64,000 nt of DNA from Lichenostomus cassidix (lineage: Eukaryota > Chordata > Aves > Passeriformes > Meliphagidae). The notes under the pieces were generated by a model. That model was not told where the DNA came from. It ran no database searches and worked only from the letters and a program-made list of their open reading frames with translations. The stretch is taken from the NCBI GenBank assembly GCA_008360975.2, contig CM039180.1, positions 16,273,122 through 16,337,121 on the forward strand. Reading direction: 5' to 3'. Shown piece after piece: positions 1 to 13,657 of the stretch. Both the position numbers and the translations under genes were made by a program. The first letter of the stretch is position 1. Each line of letters opens with the position of its first letter.

Positions 1-2759
1 ATTTGCGAACAAACTCTGATTTAATCCCAACTTCTTCTCACTGTAGCTTCATCTTTTAATATAAACCGTAGCCATTTAAAGTAAAAAGCTATTCTGATTC
101 CATATATGAGAAAAAATTTTGTACAAACACAAAGGAAATACAGAGTTTGTTTTGAAGCCTCAATGTAAATTTACATTTCGTAATAACAAAAAGTTGCCAT
201 AGTAACATGTAGGTTGCAAAAATTTTCTAAATCTGATATATTGGACTGAGGAAACTCTTAACTTACATGACATGTTTCTCAAGTTTTTGAATAAGAGCAT
301 AATTCTGTGTATTTGTGGGTTTGGCCACAAATTTGTGCAAAACATGAAAAAATACGCAGACATTAGTAAGTTATGCAAACTGAGTCTTTTCCAATCAGCT
401 CTCTAATTATGTTGTTCCTAAGATAATTGTTGTTTTGGAGTTTTTCCCTAAAAAGTGTAAAATATATAGGTGTTTCTCAGTATAAGATTTTGTTGCAGCT
501 CTGTTGCTCAGCAACTGTGCAGTTAATATTGATAATTTTTAAACATGTGGGGCAATATATTCTGTCCCCATAAATTTCTTTTTAATTCTGTTTAAATAAT
601 GGCTAACTTTTTTCTCTAGAACAAACTTACCAATAATATTTTTATATGAAACAAGGCTTTGATGAACAGATGAAAAGATAGAGTTTAATAACAGGATTCA
701 TTTTTGCTATTTTAAAAGGCCAGTTTTAACACTACGCTCTGTGAGTATTAAATTCTAGTTCTGAGTGCCATGGGCTGCTCTGTTACCTTTTCCATGTGCA
801 GCCAAACTGAGAAAATCACTTTTATGGAGCAATTTGCAGGGTTGGTTTTTAACTAGTTAGTTTACTGCATGTCTCAACTCTCAGGAAACAGTCAGTTTTT
901 GTTTTCAGTGCTATTTATATATTTAAATCTGATAAAGAATGATGTAAGGAAATAATGTTTGCACCCAACCATTGTCTAATGCCTTCTAAAGATTGCTGTG
1001 TTGGGTCCATCTCTACTGACGATGGCCAGTGACCTTTTGACTCATGGAAGGTCTGTGCTATTTACGTTTTTAAGGTGAAGGTTTTGCTGATATCTGATAC
1101 AGTTAAATGTTATAGCTTGGGTAATTCTTCCATACTGGTATGTTAGATTTAAAAATAGATATCATTTTACATATGTTGAATGTAATACCAGGAAGTACTT
1201 ACAACTAGATAGTCCTAATATATACCACACTTACCATTTTTCAGCTGCAGTTCTATTGCAAAGCCTCCTTTTCCATTGTAAATCTTTAGTGTATATATAT
1301 ATTTCTAAATCAGCATTTATTCTTTGCTATAGAATTATAAAAAATAACTCAAAAAGCAGATCTGAGTACACCTAGACCACTGTTTTGCTTTCAGACCTCT
1401 CATGATGGAGATCCTACAGCTTTCCCAGATTTTCATGCTGCACTCATCTGTTATGTCTGCATTTACTCTTGAGTGGTTGCTGTGGTATCAATCATTTTGT
1501 CATGTGGGAAGGCTGGAGCAGAAAGCACACACACACATACAGAGCTCTTTGAAATCCTAACATACTTAACCCAATTAAATAGTAAAGATAGTACTTTATG
1601 TGTGACTGTGCAACTGCAAAGCAGCAATGTGGTGAATAGCAAATTGAAAGGCAGTGTTCAGTCCCTGCTGGGCAGGAGGAAGACTTGCTGAGGACACCCA
1701 GAATCTGGTGAGGTGTGGAATGTCTAGCTGAAAAGGCAGTGCTGGGACAATCCTGTTATTCCTTGCCCTCTGCCCCTGAGGGAGCTGCAGCCATTTTTCT
1801 ATGCTTTTTTTTTTTGTTTGCACCTCATACAAGGATGTTTTACACGTGTGAGATGCATGTTCCTTGTTTTTCCTTGTTATGCTGGTTCTACTGAACTCCC
1901 AGAGCTACATTCCTTCAGTAACTGGCCATGATTTGTGTTGATGATGTTTTATGCCTCTCTCTGCCATCATCATGATTTTACATCCTGGGAGGCTCCTGCT
2001 TCACATCACTGCAGCATCCAAATGACTGCTCATACTGCCCTGGGTGCTCTTCCTCTGCTTTCCAAAATATCCCAGGTCAACAGACCACTAATGCTTTTAG
2101 AGGTTGCCAAGGGCTGCTGTTTAATGATATTTCAGGGTTTTTAAATGCAGAGTCCTTGCATTTTGCTTTTTTAGGAATAGCATTCATGAACCTCTGACCA
2201 TCTACTATGGTTGCCCAGGACTTGCAACACGTCTCGTGAACACAGTTCAAAACAATGCATTTGATATTGTGATTAATGTCTTTGTCCTGTTGCTTTGCTT
2301 CCCATGGGAAGGTAAATCTGTAAGGGCGAATTTTACTGATTTTTTTTCCTATTTTAAAAATACACAATTTCCTCTTCATTTGCTGTGTTGAAGGTATTCA
2401 AAGCGGTACATCTTGCTCCCCAGCAATACAATTTCTGAGAGTTTTGAAGGAGGTCACTAGAAAATCTCTGTCCAATGGGATATAAAAAGTCATGTTTTAA
2501 ATCCATTTTTATGGAAACATTTGGTACTTGAGAGTATTTAGGACACGCAGTTGCTACTGTTGACAATCTTGAATATTTTTGAAAATCATCCATCTCTAAT
2601 TGCTGCTCTGTGCAGCCTCACTTTGTGTTTCTGTTTTCCAAAGCCTTGGCAAATATGTAGCTTATTTCTTTATGATAGAGATGGTAACTAAATTTTGTGT
2701 TAGAAGGCAAAGTCTGTGAATAAATATTCTTTGCATGTACTTAGCTAAGCTGCATCTTC
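1..2759. other. AT-rich non-coding DNA, no gene seen
   Basis: I see no gene, recognisable repeat or RNA here. Open frames on either strand are short (100 codons or fewer) and low in coding character. A short purine/pyrimidine and AT mosaic is typical of bird intron or intergenic sequence. A short CA-rich stretch lies near 1,527-1,540. Confidence 0.6.
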
Positions 2760-3040
2760 TGCATTTTTCTGTCAGGCTGCTGTGAGGCCAGCAGCTCTCT
2801 GACACTGGGGTGTGGCGGGTGTTGGGGCTCCCCGGGTGACCTGTCAGCCAGGAGCTGTCCCAGCCCAGAGCCAGGGGCACAGGGACAGCCCCAGCCCTGG
2901 TACTGTCGCCTCCCTGAGAACAGGGACAAGCCAGGCTGGGCCCATGGCAGGGCAGTGCAGGGCTGTAGGGAGGGCTGGATGAGCTCCTAGGCTGTGGGTA
3001 GGGTGTGCCAAGCGGGGACATTGGTACCTTCAGGACCCTG
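2760..3040. other. GC-rich patch in AT-rich surroundings
   Basis: Base composition rises sharply for about 280 bases, with many CAG, CTG and CCC words but few CpG pairs, so it is not a CpG island. The minus strand is open for 119 codons, but the translation is a low-complexity Pro/Ser/Gly-rich string as expected of chance GC-rich frames. It could be an unrecognised old LTR or SINE remnant, or a GC-biased gene-conversion hotspot. No family was recognised. Confidence 0.35.
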
Positions 3041-6000
3041 ATGTTGTATCTGCTTTTGGAGCTGATCCACTAACAAAGTCACTTTAGAGACCAGCAGCAT
3101 TCATTGACACTCTGCATTTTGCATTTTTACATATTATATGGCAGATGTGTACTTGTCTGTTAAAGACCATGCACATTGCTTTCTGAATGTGGTAATGGGC
3201 GCTGAACGAGCTCCATGTGGACTGGCACCTGAAGATAAATTGAGCCCTGTGCTTGGGGTGATTGATATATTGCTGCACCATGTCTGTTCTTCGAGGAGGT
3301 GGGATCTATGCTTCTGAAAATGTCACTTCTTCAGAGAAATAGAAAAAGAATGCAGGAGAGGAGGGGTAACACTGAGCTGAACTGTTCTGGACTTTCGTTA
3401 GTGCTATCTAACTGATGTTATCAGTTAGGTCCTTCTTTTCTAAACTGCATTACAGGGAAAGGTTTGCTGCGTTTTCATAGTACCTGAAAGTCTTAGAAAG
3501 GCACAAAGTTGTCTCCCATGGATGTGACTTTGTGGAGCATTTTGGGATGCAGGATCCACTGCAGGATACTTTTAAACTACTCCTTTTATCTCCTTTCCAT
3601 TTTCCTTTTTTCCACCTGATGCTTCAGACAACGAATAACATAGAATATGGGACAGCATAGTTTCATATACAGTGAATGGACTGTGTTGCCATGACAGAGT
3701 TTAGGAATCATTGTAGTATCACATAGAAAGAAACACTTAAAAGTAGTGAAAACGTAGTTTCACATTCAAATCTTAAATTGTAGAAATTAGGAGCAAACTT
3801 TGCATGGTTGAATTGGTTTTTTTCTCTCTATATATATGTCTTTATGTGACATTACAACAATACGACTTGCGTCCCCACAAGTAAAATAATACTTGACTGT
3901 GCTTGTGTTTCTCGCAGGGAAGCTTTGATTTCAAGTATTGTCATGCTTAAGTCATATATAAACATAGTGATTTATTAAAACTGCAGTAATACAGAGTGCC
4001 CTTTGTATTACTGTATGCAAAAGACAGGCTGCAATGTCAATGAGACCCACATTGTCCTTCTGTGGGATAATTTCCATAGTTTGCAATTATGATTTCTCAA
4101 AGGACATTTGATAGCACTATGTTGTGCTGCAGGTAAAGTAGTAACCAGAACTCTTAGAAATTCATTCAGCTTGAACAGTGTGTACTGTTTTAAATTCTGC
4201 AGGTATTTCAGATGATATCTGTGTGCAATGAATGTGCAGTGTACGATGAAGCTTTGCTGGCCATCCCTCTCTATGAAGGCTTTACTTTGTATTTAGTTTG
4301 TATCACAGTCCAGCTGTCCTGGAAGTTTATGTACAGTTTTGTGGCTTGACAGGCTTAAATGCACATTTGTGGATGGTAGTTTGACCAAATTTCAGTTTAG
4401 CTGCAACAGTGACTGCTTGCACCAGTGTGAATTTGCAGTACTTGTAAGAGATCTTGCTTACATGCTCATTTGTATCTCAGTATATGAAGTGTGCTTTTGA
4501 TTTTCTGTTATATCTATATATATATGTCCATTTATTATTTTACACTTTCCCCTCCTCCCAGTATGTCTTTATCTGTCTTGCAGTGGTGTTGAGCACTAAT
4601 GCTAGTACTTGCCTCTCTTTAGCATTACCTCTCCCATTCCCATTTGGCAGGATAGCAGTTGTCCTTGCACAGCCTCATAAGGGTGGTAGTGTACCATGAA
4701 TCTCTCATCAGTTCATCATTTTAGTCCTTTTTTTCTCCTCTGTCATTTCCAGCCAGTAAATTCCCAAATTTTTCATGTAGATTATTTTTAGTTCCTGCCT
4801 ACATTGCTTTCTATTTAATTGTTCCCATCCCACTTCTGTTAAACCCATCATCAGAAAGGCATTCAATTCTTCCTATGTTGTATTTTAAGCATTTTTTTGT
4901 ATTAACAGTGCCTCTAAAATTTGAGTTTCTAATTCAGATGTACAATAAAAAAAAAGATCAATCACCTCATTTGCAGTAATGTTTCATTTTGCACATAAAA
5001 AATCACTGGGGAAAAAAGAAAAAATTAAGATCTGGTATGGGTTTAAACTGGCATTTGGAGATTAGATTTCCAAACTAAAACTGTTGTCTATATGTCTGAA
5101 GACTTGATCAAAAGTTAACCTGTATAACCTGGTATTACTAGCTCACTTTTTTAGGACTTCCATTTTATCATATTCCAGGCTTTCATAATTAGATTAGAAA
5201 AGCATGTTCTTTTTTTTTAAACAGAACTGAACTCATAGTGGTTGATTTAGATATGGAAATTAATATTTAATTAATCACCTCTAATTTTATAGTCTGTATT
5301 TTGTCTTCCTATTCATACTTATAAAACCACTCAAAATGTGTAATGGTTTTTACTTAGTGGGTTTAGGAAAAGGTATGAACAGAAGAATTAGTGGGGTTAT
5401 TTGTTCTCTGGCTGTTGCACAACAGTATTTTCTTTTCTTTTTGATACCTGCTGTTTGAGAAATGTAGTTTGAAATTGCTATGGCTTTTATGTCTATGAAG
5501 AAAAGCTTAGTACCTTGTGAATTTGACTGCATATTTTCCAGTGTATTAGGGACACGGGCTTTTCAAGTTGTTTTTTTATTTTCAGTATTTTTACTGCAAA
5601 CAAATGATCAGGCTGTAGGAGAGAAAGGAGAGGAATAATTTCAGAGTTTCTTATGTGAGCTATTTTTTTTTTGAATTAACAACTCCTTTAAATTGCCTAG
5701 GCTTGAAAAGACCCTACTGAATAAAGTAGAAACAGTCAAACATGAATTGTGATAGAAAATCTTTGGGTTTTGATAATGAAATACCTGTCTTGATTTAAAA
5801 AAAAAATAACATAAACAAATAAACAACCCCCCTCCCCCCTGAAATAAAGTCACACTATTTTTTGCAATTGAGTGGATGAAAGTAGATTTCCAAATACATA
5901 CTGTTTCCTAGGGATGACAGTTTTACATTGCTTCCTTCTTTCATTTGTGAAGGAACATCTCAACTTCTCTTTTTTTTTCAGACCAGCATAAGTGACTGCA

Positions 6001-8035
6001 AGTACTAATTTTTCACCAGCTTTGAAGTGGAAGATGAGAGCAGTTGTATGGCATGAAACTAGTTTCCAATTTTTTATAGGAAACACTTAACTGACTTAAT
6101 ATCACAGAAAGGTTAACAGAAGTTCATGGTTCTTTTAGGTGAACCATGACTCAGCTTTGAACTAAACCATATATCAAGGAGAGGTCTCAGATTTTATTCA
6201 ATACGAGCAAAAATTGGGTGTTCTGAGGTCTTGAGATGTCTAATCCTGAGAGTAACTGCAGCATTTAGGGTATGAACTCACATGAACTACACTGAGAAAA
6301 AAAAAAAAAAAACCAAGTGTTTTCCTGTAAGCTGTTTTTCATCTCTGATTTTCTCATGCAGCATGTCCTTTATCCTATGGACCGACCTCAAAATTGTGTC
6401 CTGGTCCCTTGTGTCAGAGAAAGTGGTGAAAGTGTTACCTCCTGCTGGCCCTTCTGTTGTGTCATTTGCCCTCAGGAAGATTTGGGAGGCATGTGCTTTA
6501 TAAATGGCTTCTGCTATCTTCTTTGGAAAATTGTTAATACACTTTTAAAAGGAACAGACTTAACACATTTACAGCACCATGTGAACTATAAACTTGATTT
6601 ATATGAAAGTACATATTTTACTGGAGAAGGAAATGTACCCTAGCTGCCTATAAGCTGACTGTAAATATACAGGGTTTTTTTTAATATTACAAACTCAACT
6701 GGAATTGTGATTTTCAGAAAATGGAGTATTTTGGCTGAGTTGTGTGGCTCCCTTTCATCTGTAAATACATCAGGATTTACATTGCTCCACAGTAATCGCT
6801 GATTAAGGGTTTCTATTTTAGGCTGGGATTTTTTACTGTAATGTATGTTTCTCAAATACTGCAGCAAAAGCTGGAGATACCTTTATGCTTTCAAATCTTG
6901 TGAGTTTTTTTCTGTTGAAGCCTTAGAAGGAAAAAAAGTAAAACTATTACAGAATTTAGAACCTGCAAATGTGATTTGTATATGCTATGGCTTTTTCATT
7001 ATTTACCAACTTGAGATGCTATAAATCTTATCTTCGGAATCAAAATATTCTGCTCGGTGGCTGCAGCAGTAGCAGTGCTTAGACAGCAACTAGCGAGCTC
7101 AGCTGACAAGATTCTGGCGTGTGTTCCTCCAACACAAACATGGCTCATAGAAAATGGATACACAGACTACTGCTGGCAGGAGTAGCAAGAGCTCTCACAG
7201 GAAGAAGTTGTGTGCAGGTTGGAGAGCTGTGCAACTGATCTAAACACTGCTCATCCGAGCCACCAAACAGGCTGGGTTCAAACTCCTCAAATGTAAATAA
7301 GATTTATCAGTTTCAGCAAGCAAACCTGCAGAATTTGATAAATGTCTACAAAAGACATTTTAAAAGATAGCTAGAAAGCTTTCTTGGCCTGAAATTCAAC
7401 CAGCTTTGAACTTATCAATATACTGTTTAATTAATGTCTTTGTGGAGCAACATTAAAATAATACTGTGCTCTAATCCTCTAAGAAGTAAGGCTGTCTCAG
7501 AACTGCAGCTGAACTACATGCTGCATAAATTAAAATTTGCAGTGCACAGTATCTTTCTGGAGCTTTATTAGTGGTGTCATTATGCAAAAATAGGGAAGTA
7601 TGAAAATGGACGTTTCCAAATAAGCGTTAGTGTTCTGTTATCTTCCTTTTTTTTAAACTTTTAAGTCCATTTCTACTTAGAATTAGCATATTTTCATTCA
7701 ATTATTTAATGCATTGCTGTTAAGAAGACCATGCTTCACAGTTTGTGTCATAAATCTGTATTTTTTTTCCTAAATTCAACGTGCTTAATAGAGGAGAAAG
7801 CAGTCATTTATTTCAACATGTCATTAATTTCCTCAATTTACTCTGCTTCTTGGTCAATAGAATAGGCTTTTCAATGTAGTGTAAACTAATTCCAGTCAGA
7901 AGAAAGTGATATTAACACAGATGACATGTTTTTAAATAAGAAATATTACCAAATCCTCCATGTATTTAGTCTGCACAGGACTGGGCTTTGAGAAGTCTGG
8001 AATATAGCTGGGATATTAACACTGCTTGTCAAGCA
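3041..8035. other. AT-rich non-coding DNA with short simple repeats
   Basis: No gene is seen. It contains an A run near 6,298-6,312, a C-rich run near 5,826-5,840, and a perfect 9-bp hairpin at 3,408-3,428. The stretch 7,270-7,620 reads like conserved regulatory DNA and is reported as a finding. Confidence 0.55.
3408..3428. repeat. Perfect 9-bp inverted repeat, 3-base loop
   Basis: CTAACTGAT at 3,408-3,416 and its exact reverse complement ATCAGTTAG at 3,420-3,428 are separated by GTT. No T run follows that would suggest an RNA polymerase III terminator. Such short hairpins occur by chance at this scale, so function is not implied. Confidence 0.6.
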
Positions 8036-8340
8036 GAAAGAGGGGAAGGCTGCCCTTTAGAGATGGGGGTTAATTTAATCTAAACTGCCTGATGGTCTTC
8101 AGTTTGGCAGCTCCATTTTGCCTGATGGAAGAGCAGAGGTGAGCCATCACCCTGTCCCCTGCCTGTCCCCGTTTCAGCAGGGCTGGGTTTGGGCAGTGGA
8201 TCTCACTGCTCCCAGGGAATGAGGCAGACAGAGCAGAGGGCTGCTGAGGGTCTTGGCAGCACCTGTGCTGCTGTGCCGAGAGTCTGCAGCAAAAGAGCAG
8301 CCTGTGGAAAAACCCCTGTAAATTAGCCCCATTGTTATGA
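8036..8340. other. Moderately GC-rich patch
   Basis: About 300 bases with raised GC and many CAG/CTG words between AT-rich flanks. No open frame, repeat family or splice-bounded exon was recognised. The AT-rich DNA just downstream (8,310-8,450) is a candidate conserved element, so this may be part of one regulatory block. Confidence 0.3.
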
Positions 8341-11300
8341 AATCAGTAGGGCTGGAGATTCACTTCGCTGGACGGTTTCTTTTGTTTGATGGTAAACAGT
8401 AAAAACTGACTTCAGACTATTAAACTCAGATTATAACTCTTTTTCATTTCACTATCATAGAAGAGTTGACTCTGGCCCCAGTAAAAGCACCTATCCAGGA
8501 TTTTCTGCACAGGGGACAAAGACCTTGATTACTCCTCCACACCACAGACATCCACTTCCATGGCCTTCTTGCTCCTCGTTCTAGGGACTGAGGCTGGCAG
8601 GACAGCTGCTAAGATGTAATCAAAGATGCAATCAATTGCCTGGAAAACCTGAAAGAATTTCTGACAGGCCCAGGTTCTTCCATACTACATGGGGATACAC
8701 ATGGGGAAGGGTTTTTCTATGTATAGATTTGATATTGAATAATCTGAGAATGGTACCTATTTACTCTTTATGTTAAAAGATTGCATTCACAGTGGGCAGT
8801 ATCAAACAAAGAAAAGCACTTTGATGTTACTTTTGCTATTATTTGTTATTTCTTGAAAGTATGAACTAGTAGATACGGTTATGTGTGAACACAGTGGTAG
8901 GAAGACAGGAGTCTTTGCATCTCTGTTTAAGAGTCCAGCTGTGCACACACTGACACTGTGATTCATATGCTGACCTTAATTCATATTACAATGCCCCTTG
9001 ACGGTGCGCCAGCTGTGAACATGCACATGAAGTATAACAGGATTTGTCCTTGTATTCTGTCATGAAAATATGAAGCTTGTCAGCCTTCTTTTAGTTAGCT
9101 TTGCCTTGTTAGATACTATAAACAAGGGTATGCAATGTCATGAAGTGTAGGGAAGATACTGATATTACTCATCAGGAAGATCTAATTGGTTAATGTTGGA
9201 TTGGAATACTAATTGCATGTGATGCAACCAATTGGAGAGAGCAAGGCAGAGTTTGTTACCATCTTTTTAAACTAGACCCAATAGACAATTTTACTGTACA
9301 CAAATGAAATCGTAGTTATCTTTTCATTAGATGGAAATAAAGCTACAAGTGGTTGGAATGGAGCATTTCCAGAGTTTTCACCTTATTATTTTTACCATCG
9401 TTATTCAATCTAAGAAAGGAGGGAGCCCTGCTATTAAATTGTTTAAAAAACCCCAATTTCCAGTTAAAAAACCCATACGAAAATGCTTGGTAACCAATTT
9501 TAACTGGCAGATAACTTGGTTTATAACTGTTTGATTTTAATGGAAGGTAAAGATGTAGGTTTTTAGGTAAATGGCTGATTTAGAGAATAGGATTTTGTGA
9601 TTTGGAACAGAATATTATCTTTCTCTCAAAAAAAAAAAAAAACCAAAAAAACCAAAACAACTGGATTGAGTAATATCACAAATTACTTCAATATTATCAT
9701 TTTTAAGGAGCAGAAACTTTTGTCCAGAACTTGATGGTTGCTAATGTTAGATACCCATTGCTAGGAACGTTCTCTGGTGGACTTATGGGGACAACAACCC
9801 CCTTTCTGCACTAGTTTGGTGTAGAGACAGTGCCTTGTACAGCTTCCAGCTGAAAATAGCCAATATAATGCAGTAAAATGGTCAGTATACTGTTCATCAT
9901 GGTTTTGTGTCTGTATAGGAAAGCTTGTTGTTTGGGCTGCACATGCTCTCCTGCAGCACTCCTTGAACTTCGTCTCATGAGTAGCTCTGCTTTGGCAGTG
10001 TATCTTCAGGATTGCACACAGTCCCACCCTAAAGCCAGAGCATGCAATTTAGTAAAAATACTGCCTTCAGCTTCACTGGGAGAATGGGTGCAGTTTGTGT
10101 TGCTCAAAGAAAGGATTTGTATCCATGCTGCACAGTGGCATCCAGTATGCTGGTGTTTTTGTTTGATGAAGGTACCATTTTTCATGTATGGACATAGACT
10201 TGGGAGGAAGAAGATGTCCTCTGCTTCTGAGAGCTTTCAGCAATGGTACTGTTGAAGTCTCACCATTGTGTCGTCTTTTGCAATAATGACTTCAAAACTC
10301 TTCCTGCAAGGACATGTATCAATCCTTCAGTTCCTGCCTCTGTGCTTATTTGGTATCTAGAAACTCTGCTGTGTTTAATTTTGTATTGCTTTGACACTGA
10401 CAATATGCGTCGAAAATTGGTAATATGTTTCCTTATTTTTTCCTTTGTAAATACTGCATTCCAAGCTTGTCATAGCTATCCTTCCCAGACATTATTTCAC
10501 ATGATTATGTTGTTTTACATTAGTTATGCTCTGCAGATTGATAGGAACAATGTTTCTGTCACCAAAGGCTCTGCCCTAAAAATATCTGTACATATTATGC
10601 TAAAAGAAAGACAAAGGCAAGGCATGGGCAGGTCAATTAAACTATTATTGACTCAGATATCTGAATAAAGAGTGCAGAAAGAGCAGAGAAAAGGATCTGT
10701 GTTCAAAGAGACAGGGGAGAGCAGCCCATGTATTGTATGCTTAAAAAGCAAGAGTGCATTTCTTCTTCATCACTCATTCCTGTTCCTACTTGAAATATTA
10801 GCTGCAGTTTGGCACAAAATTAATTTGTGGCTAAATAAAAAGTCCAAATGTTGCAAAACCAAACCAAACCAAACCAAACCAAAACCAAAAATAGATGAGA
10901 CCTGATACGTCCTTTAGATGATCTGAGATTGTTTTCCGTGAAGATGCATGTTGACTGGCTGAGTAAATAGAATATAATTTTTTTCTTAATGGATATAACT
11001 CCACTGTAAATAGAAAAGTCTGTTTTTCAGTTAGCTAAATCTCTGTATCTCTCTTGTTTCCCCACCCCCCCAAGACTAGAACAAAAGGGTTGAGACTTTA
11101 AGCATTGTTGTAGTCCACCTGATAATTTTTAGTGTTATATATACTTACAGATTGTCTTTCAGCAGCTTAATGAAACAGAATGATTACACCGGTGCTGACT
11201 TTGTAGTGTCAGTGAAGCATGTACATGAAGAATCAGACAGATTGGTACAGTCTTGCTATTAGCAAGAAATAATTTGATCTGTTATATAGGTTTGTAATAC

Positions 11301-12642
11301 TGTGTTGTGGGTTCTGTTTTTTTTAAATCTATAATCCTTCACTGCAAATGTTTCAAGAAACAGTCTTGGGTTCAAGGGAATGAGCATTAAATATATTAAT
11401 GTTGCTTGTTTTACAAGTTTAAGCCTTGCTGGTTATGCACACAGTATAGAATTCGGAGCCACTGCTGAGAGGCTTATAAATGTTTCACGTATGGCACCAT
11501 GAGACCTTGTATATGAGTTCAGATAATTCAGAGATTGCTCTGTTTATCACAGCCTTCTTGGAAGAATGTATTTGAGTACATTGAGGTCAGTGAGTATCAA
11601 CATTACATACTGTGCTTTGTCCTTCCTTTCTTCTGACTCATCTTGTGCTAAAGGAGAACTTAGATTGGACTGGGTCTAGGGTTTCCCTTGTGTAAGCAGG
11701 GAGAATAATTAAAAAGGCTCAGTTAATTAGTATTTGTGAGTTGTTCAGACCTTACAGTGATAAGGTCCATAAAAATGCCAAGATAAAAAATAAAAATTAT
11801 TTACTTGAAGGTCATAATCATCTTTGCCCTTTGTCAACATTTGTCCTATAAGATTGTTATGGTTTCATAGCAGTGTATTGTCTTTCTGCGGCATTTCTCT
11901 TTTGAAAAATTCATAACACTTTATAATGAATGAACTAATTATCACAATGCCTTTTGAGGTGGTGTATGGTTTTTTTATTACAATGGTTTGAGAGCTTAAA
12001 TTACAATATGTGCAGGTTAGTTGTCCATGGGAGGCCTCTGGGGAGCTAAAAATAGAACACAGGTCTGTTGAAACTGTTGGCCTCTGATTTTGCTCTTTTG
12101 CTTTGATTTGTGAGGAGAGGAATTAGTGGCATCAGATGCTATCTAGCAGAGAGAGTCTAAGGAGCACTGGAGCATAAGGAATGCAAATGCAGTTAGAGGC
12201 TCTAGGTTTAGAGATTTACCTAGAATTTGTGGCTCTACTTGTTTTTCTTACTTAAAAATACAGGCTAGAAGTCTGTGATGCTAATGATAGTGTGTCATTC
12301 TGGAGTTTTTGTTCATCATTCAGATGCACGGGTTCTGTAGAATGGTTCAGGTGTGTCTCTACTGGAGGTCAGACTGATGCTTTCAGGGAAGACACCAGTC
12401 CAACAAGATTTAGTGTAAGGCTTTCTCAGGTGTGCTGCTCTTCACCTACTGGTACTTTGTACAACCCTTGAGTCATACAACTTTCAGGAGATCTAATTAC
12501 TGCTGCTGCTTGGCACAATTTTTGTTACTACAATCTAGTGTAAATCAGTCTGGTGTTACCAGTGGAAGAAAAGGGCTGGAAGTGGAGCAGGAATCAGGCA
12601 ACCAGCTGTGCTGCTACCTGCCCAGTGTATCTCAGGGGTCAT
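8341..12642. other. AT-rich non-coding DNA
   Basis: No gene seen. Plus-strand open frames of 125 and 141 codons sit at 9,878-10,255 and 10,243-10,668, but they lie in different frames, have chance-like composition (Cys, Phe, Ser and Leu rich) and show no recognisable domain. A poly-A/CCAAA tract lies at 9,629-9,660 and another at 10,854-10,890. Confidence 0.55.
10854..10890 (+). repeat. (CCAAA)n simple repeat
   Basis: Five-base units AAACC repeat about five times and then degrade into AAAACCAAAA. The complementary strand is (TTTGG)n, the same composition as the larger T/G-rich tracts at 36.0, 52.4 and 53.7 kb. Confidence 0.9.
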
Positions 12643-13657
12643 TGCACTGGGGTTGTGTGGCAGGGTTTTGGTTTTGGGGGTTGCTGCTAGGGTGGCTTTT
12701 GTGAGAAGCTGCTGGAAGCTTCCCCTGTGTCCAATGGAGCCAATGCCAGCTGGCTCCGAGATGCACCTGCTGCTGGTCAAGGCTGAGCCCATCAGTGGCG
12801 ATGGTAGCACCTCCGGGGTGACATAGGTAAGGAGGGGGAAAGGTTACTGTGTAGGAGTAAATTAGAGCCAGAGGAGAGTGGGGATATGTAAAAGAAACAG
12901 CCATGCAGACACACAGGTCAGTGAAGAGAGAGGGGAGGAGGTGCTACAGCCAGAGGAGCAGAGGTTCCTCTGCAGCCATAGCCGGTGGCTGCCCAAAAGA
13001 AGCTGTGATCCTGTGGGAAACCTGTGCTAAAGCAGGCTCCTGGCAGGACCTGTGACTGTGTGGGCAGTGGAGCCCAGACTGGAACAGGTTTTCTGACAGG
13101 ACTTGTGACCCCACAAGGGACTGTTCCTGAAGGACTGTGTCCCATGGAAGAGACTCCTGCTTGATCAGTTTGTGCAGAACTACAGCATGTGGGAAGGACT
13201 CTCATTGGAGAAGTTTATGGAGAACTATTTTCCATGGGAAGGATCCCACACTGGAGCATGGGAAGAATGTGAAGAGTCTCTCCCTGAGGACAAAGGTGCA
13301 GCAGAGAAAATTTGGGATGGACTGACAGCAGCCCCCATTTTCCATCCTCCTGCTCCAATGAGGGTGAGAAAGCAGAGAAAATGGGGAATAAAATTAAGGA
13401 AGAAGGGAGGGGTGAGGGAAAGATGTTTTAAATACTTGGTTTTATTTCTCAGATTGCTTCTCTGATTTGATTGACGGTGAATTCAGTTAATTTCCCCCAA
13501 GATGAGTCTGTTTTGCAAGTGATAGTAACTGCTTAGTGATCTCTCCTTTTCCTTATCTTAAACCATGAGCCTTTTTGTATTTTATCTCCTTTGTCTAGTT
13601 GAGAAAGGAAGCGGCTTTGGTGGGCATCTGGCATCCAGCCAAGGTCAACCCACCACA
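12643..13657 (+). mobile_element. Solo LTR of a long avian endogenous retrovirus family, near complete
   Basis: This 1,015-bp block starts TGCACTGGGG and ends CCACCACA, giving the TG...CA ends of an LTR. The flanking 5-mers GTCAT (12,638-12,642) and GGCAT (13,658-13,662) match at four of five positions and are a plausible decayed target-site duplication. I recognise the family from bird genomes by the opening GTGGCAGGGTTTTGG, the GC-rich middle built of degenerate units resembling CCATGGGAAGGA...CACACTGGAGCAG (about 13,000-13,290), and the closing GGCATCTGGCATCCAGCC. I infer plus as the sense strand because better preserved copies have CCAAT then TATTTAAG in this orientation. In this copy both motifs are mutated (CCCATCAG near 12,787 and ACATAGGTAAGG near 12,822). 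AATAAA is present near 13,387. No gag, pol or env lies beside it, so it is a solo LTR. ERVL-type is possible from a 5-bp duplication, but the class is unproven. Confidence 0.8.

Noticed and set aside
2662..3021. Minus-strand 119-codon Pro/Ser-rich frame
   Set aside because: GC-rich patch with a low stop density; the translation is low complexity and no start context or splice site stands out.
9878..10905. Three successive plus-strand open frames suggesting a gene
   Set aside because: The frames are in different phases without splice signals between them, are dominated by Cys/Phe/Leu/Ser, and include a CCAAA simple repeat in the third.
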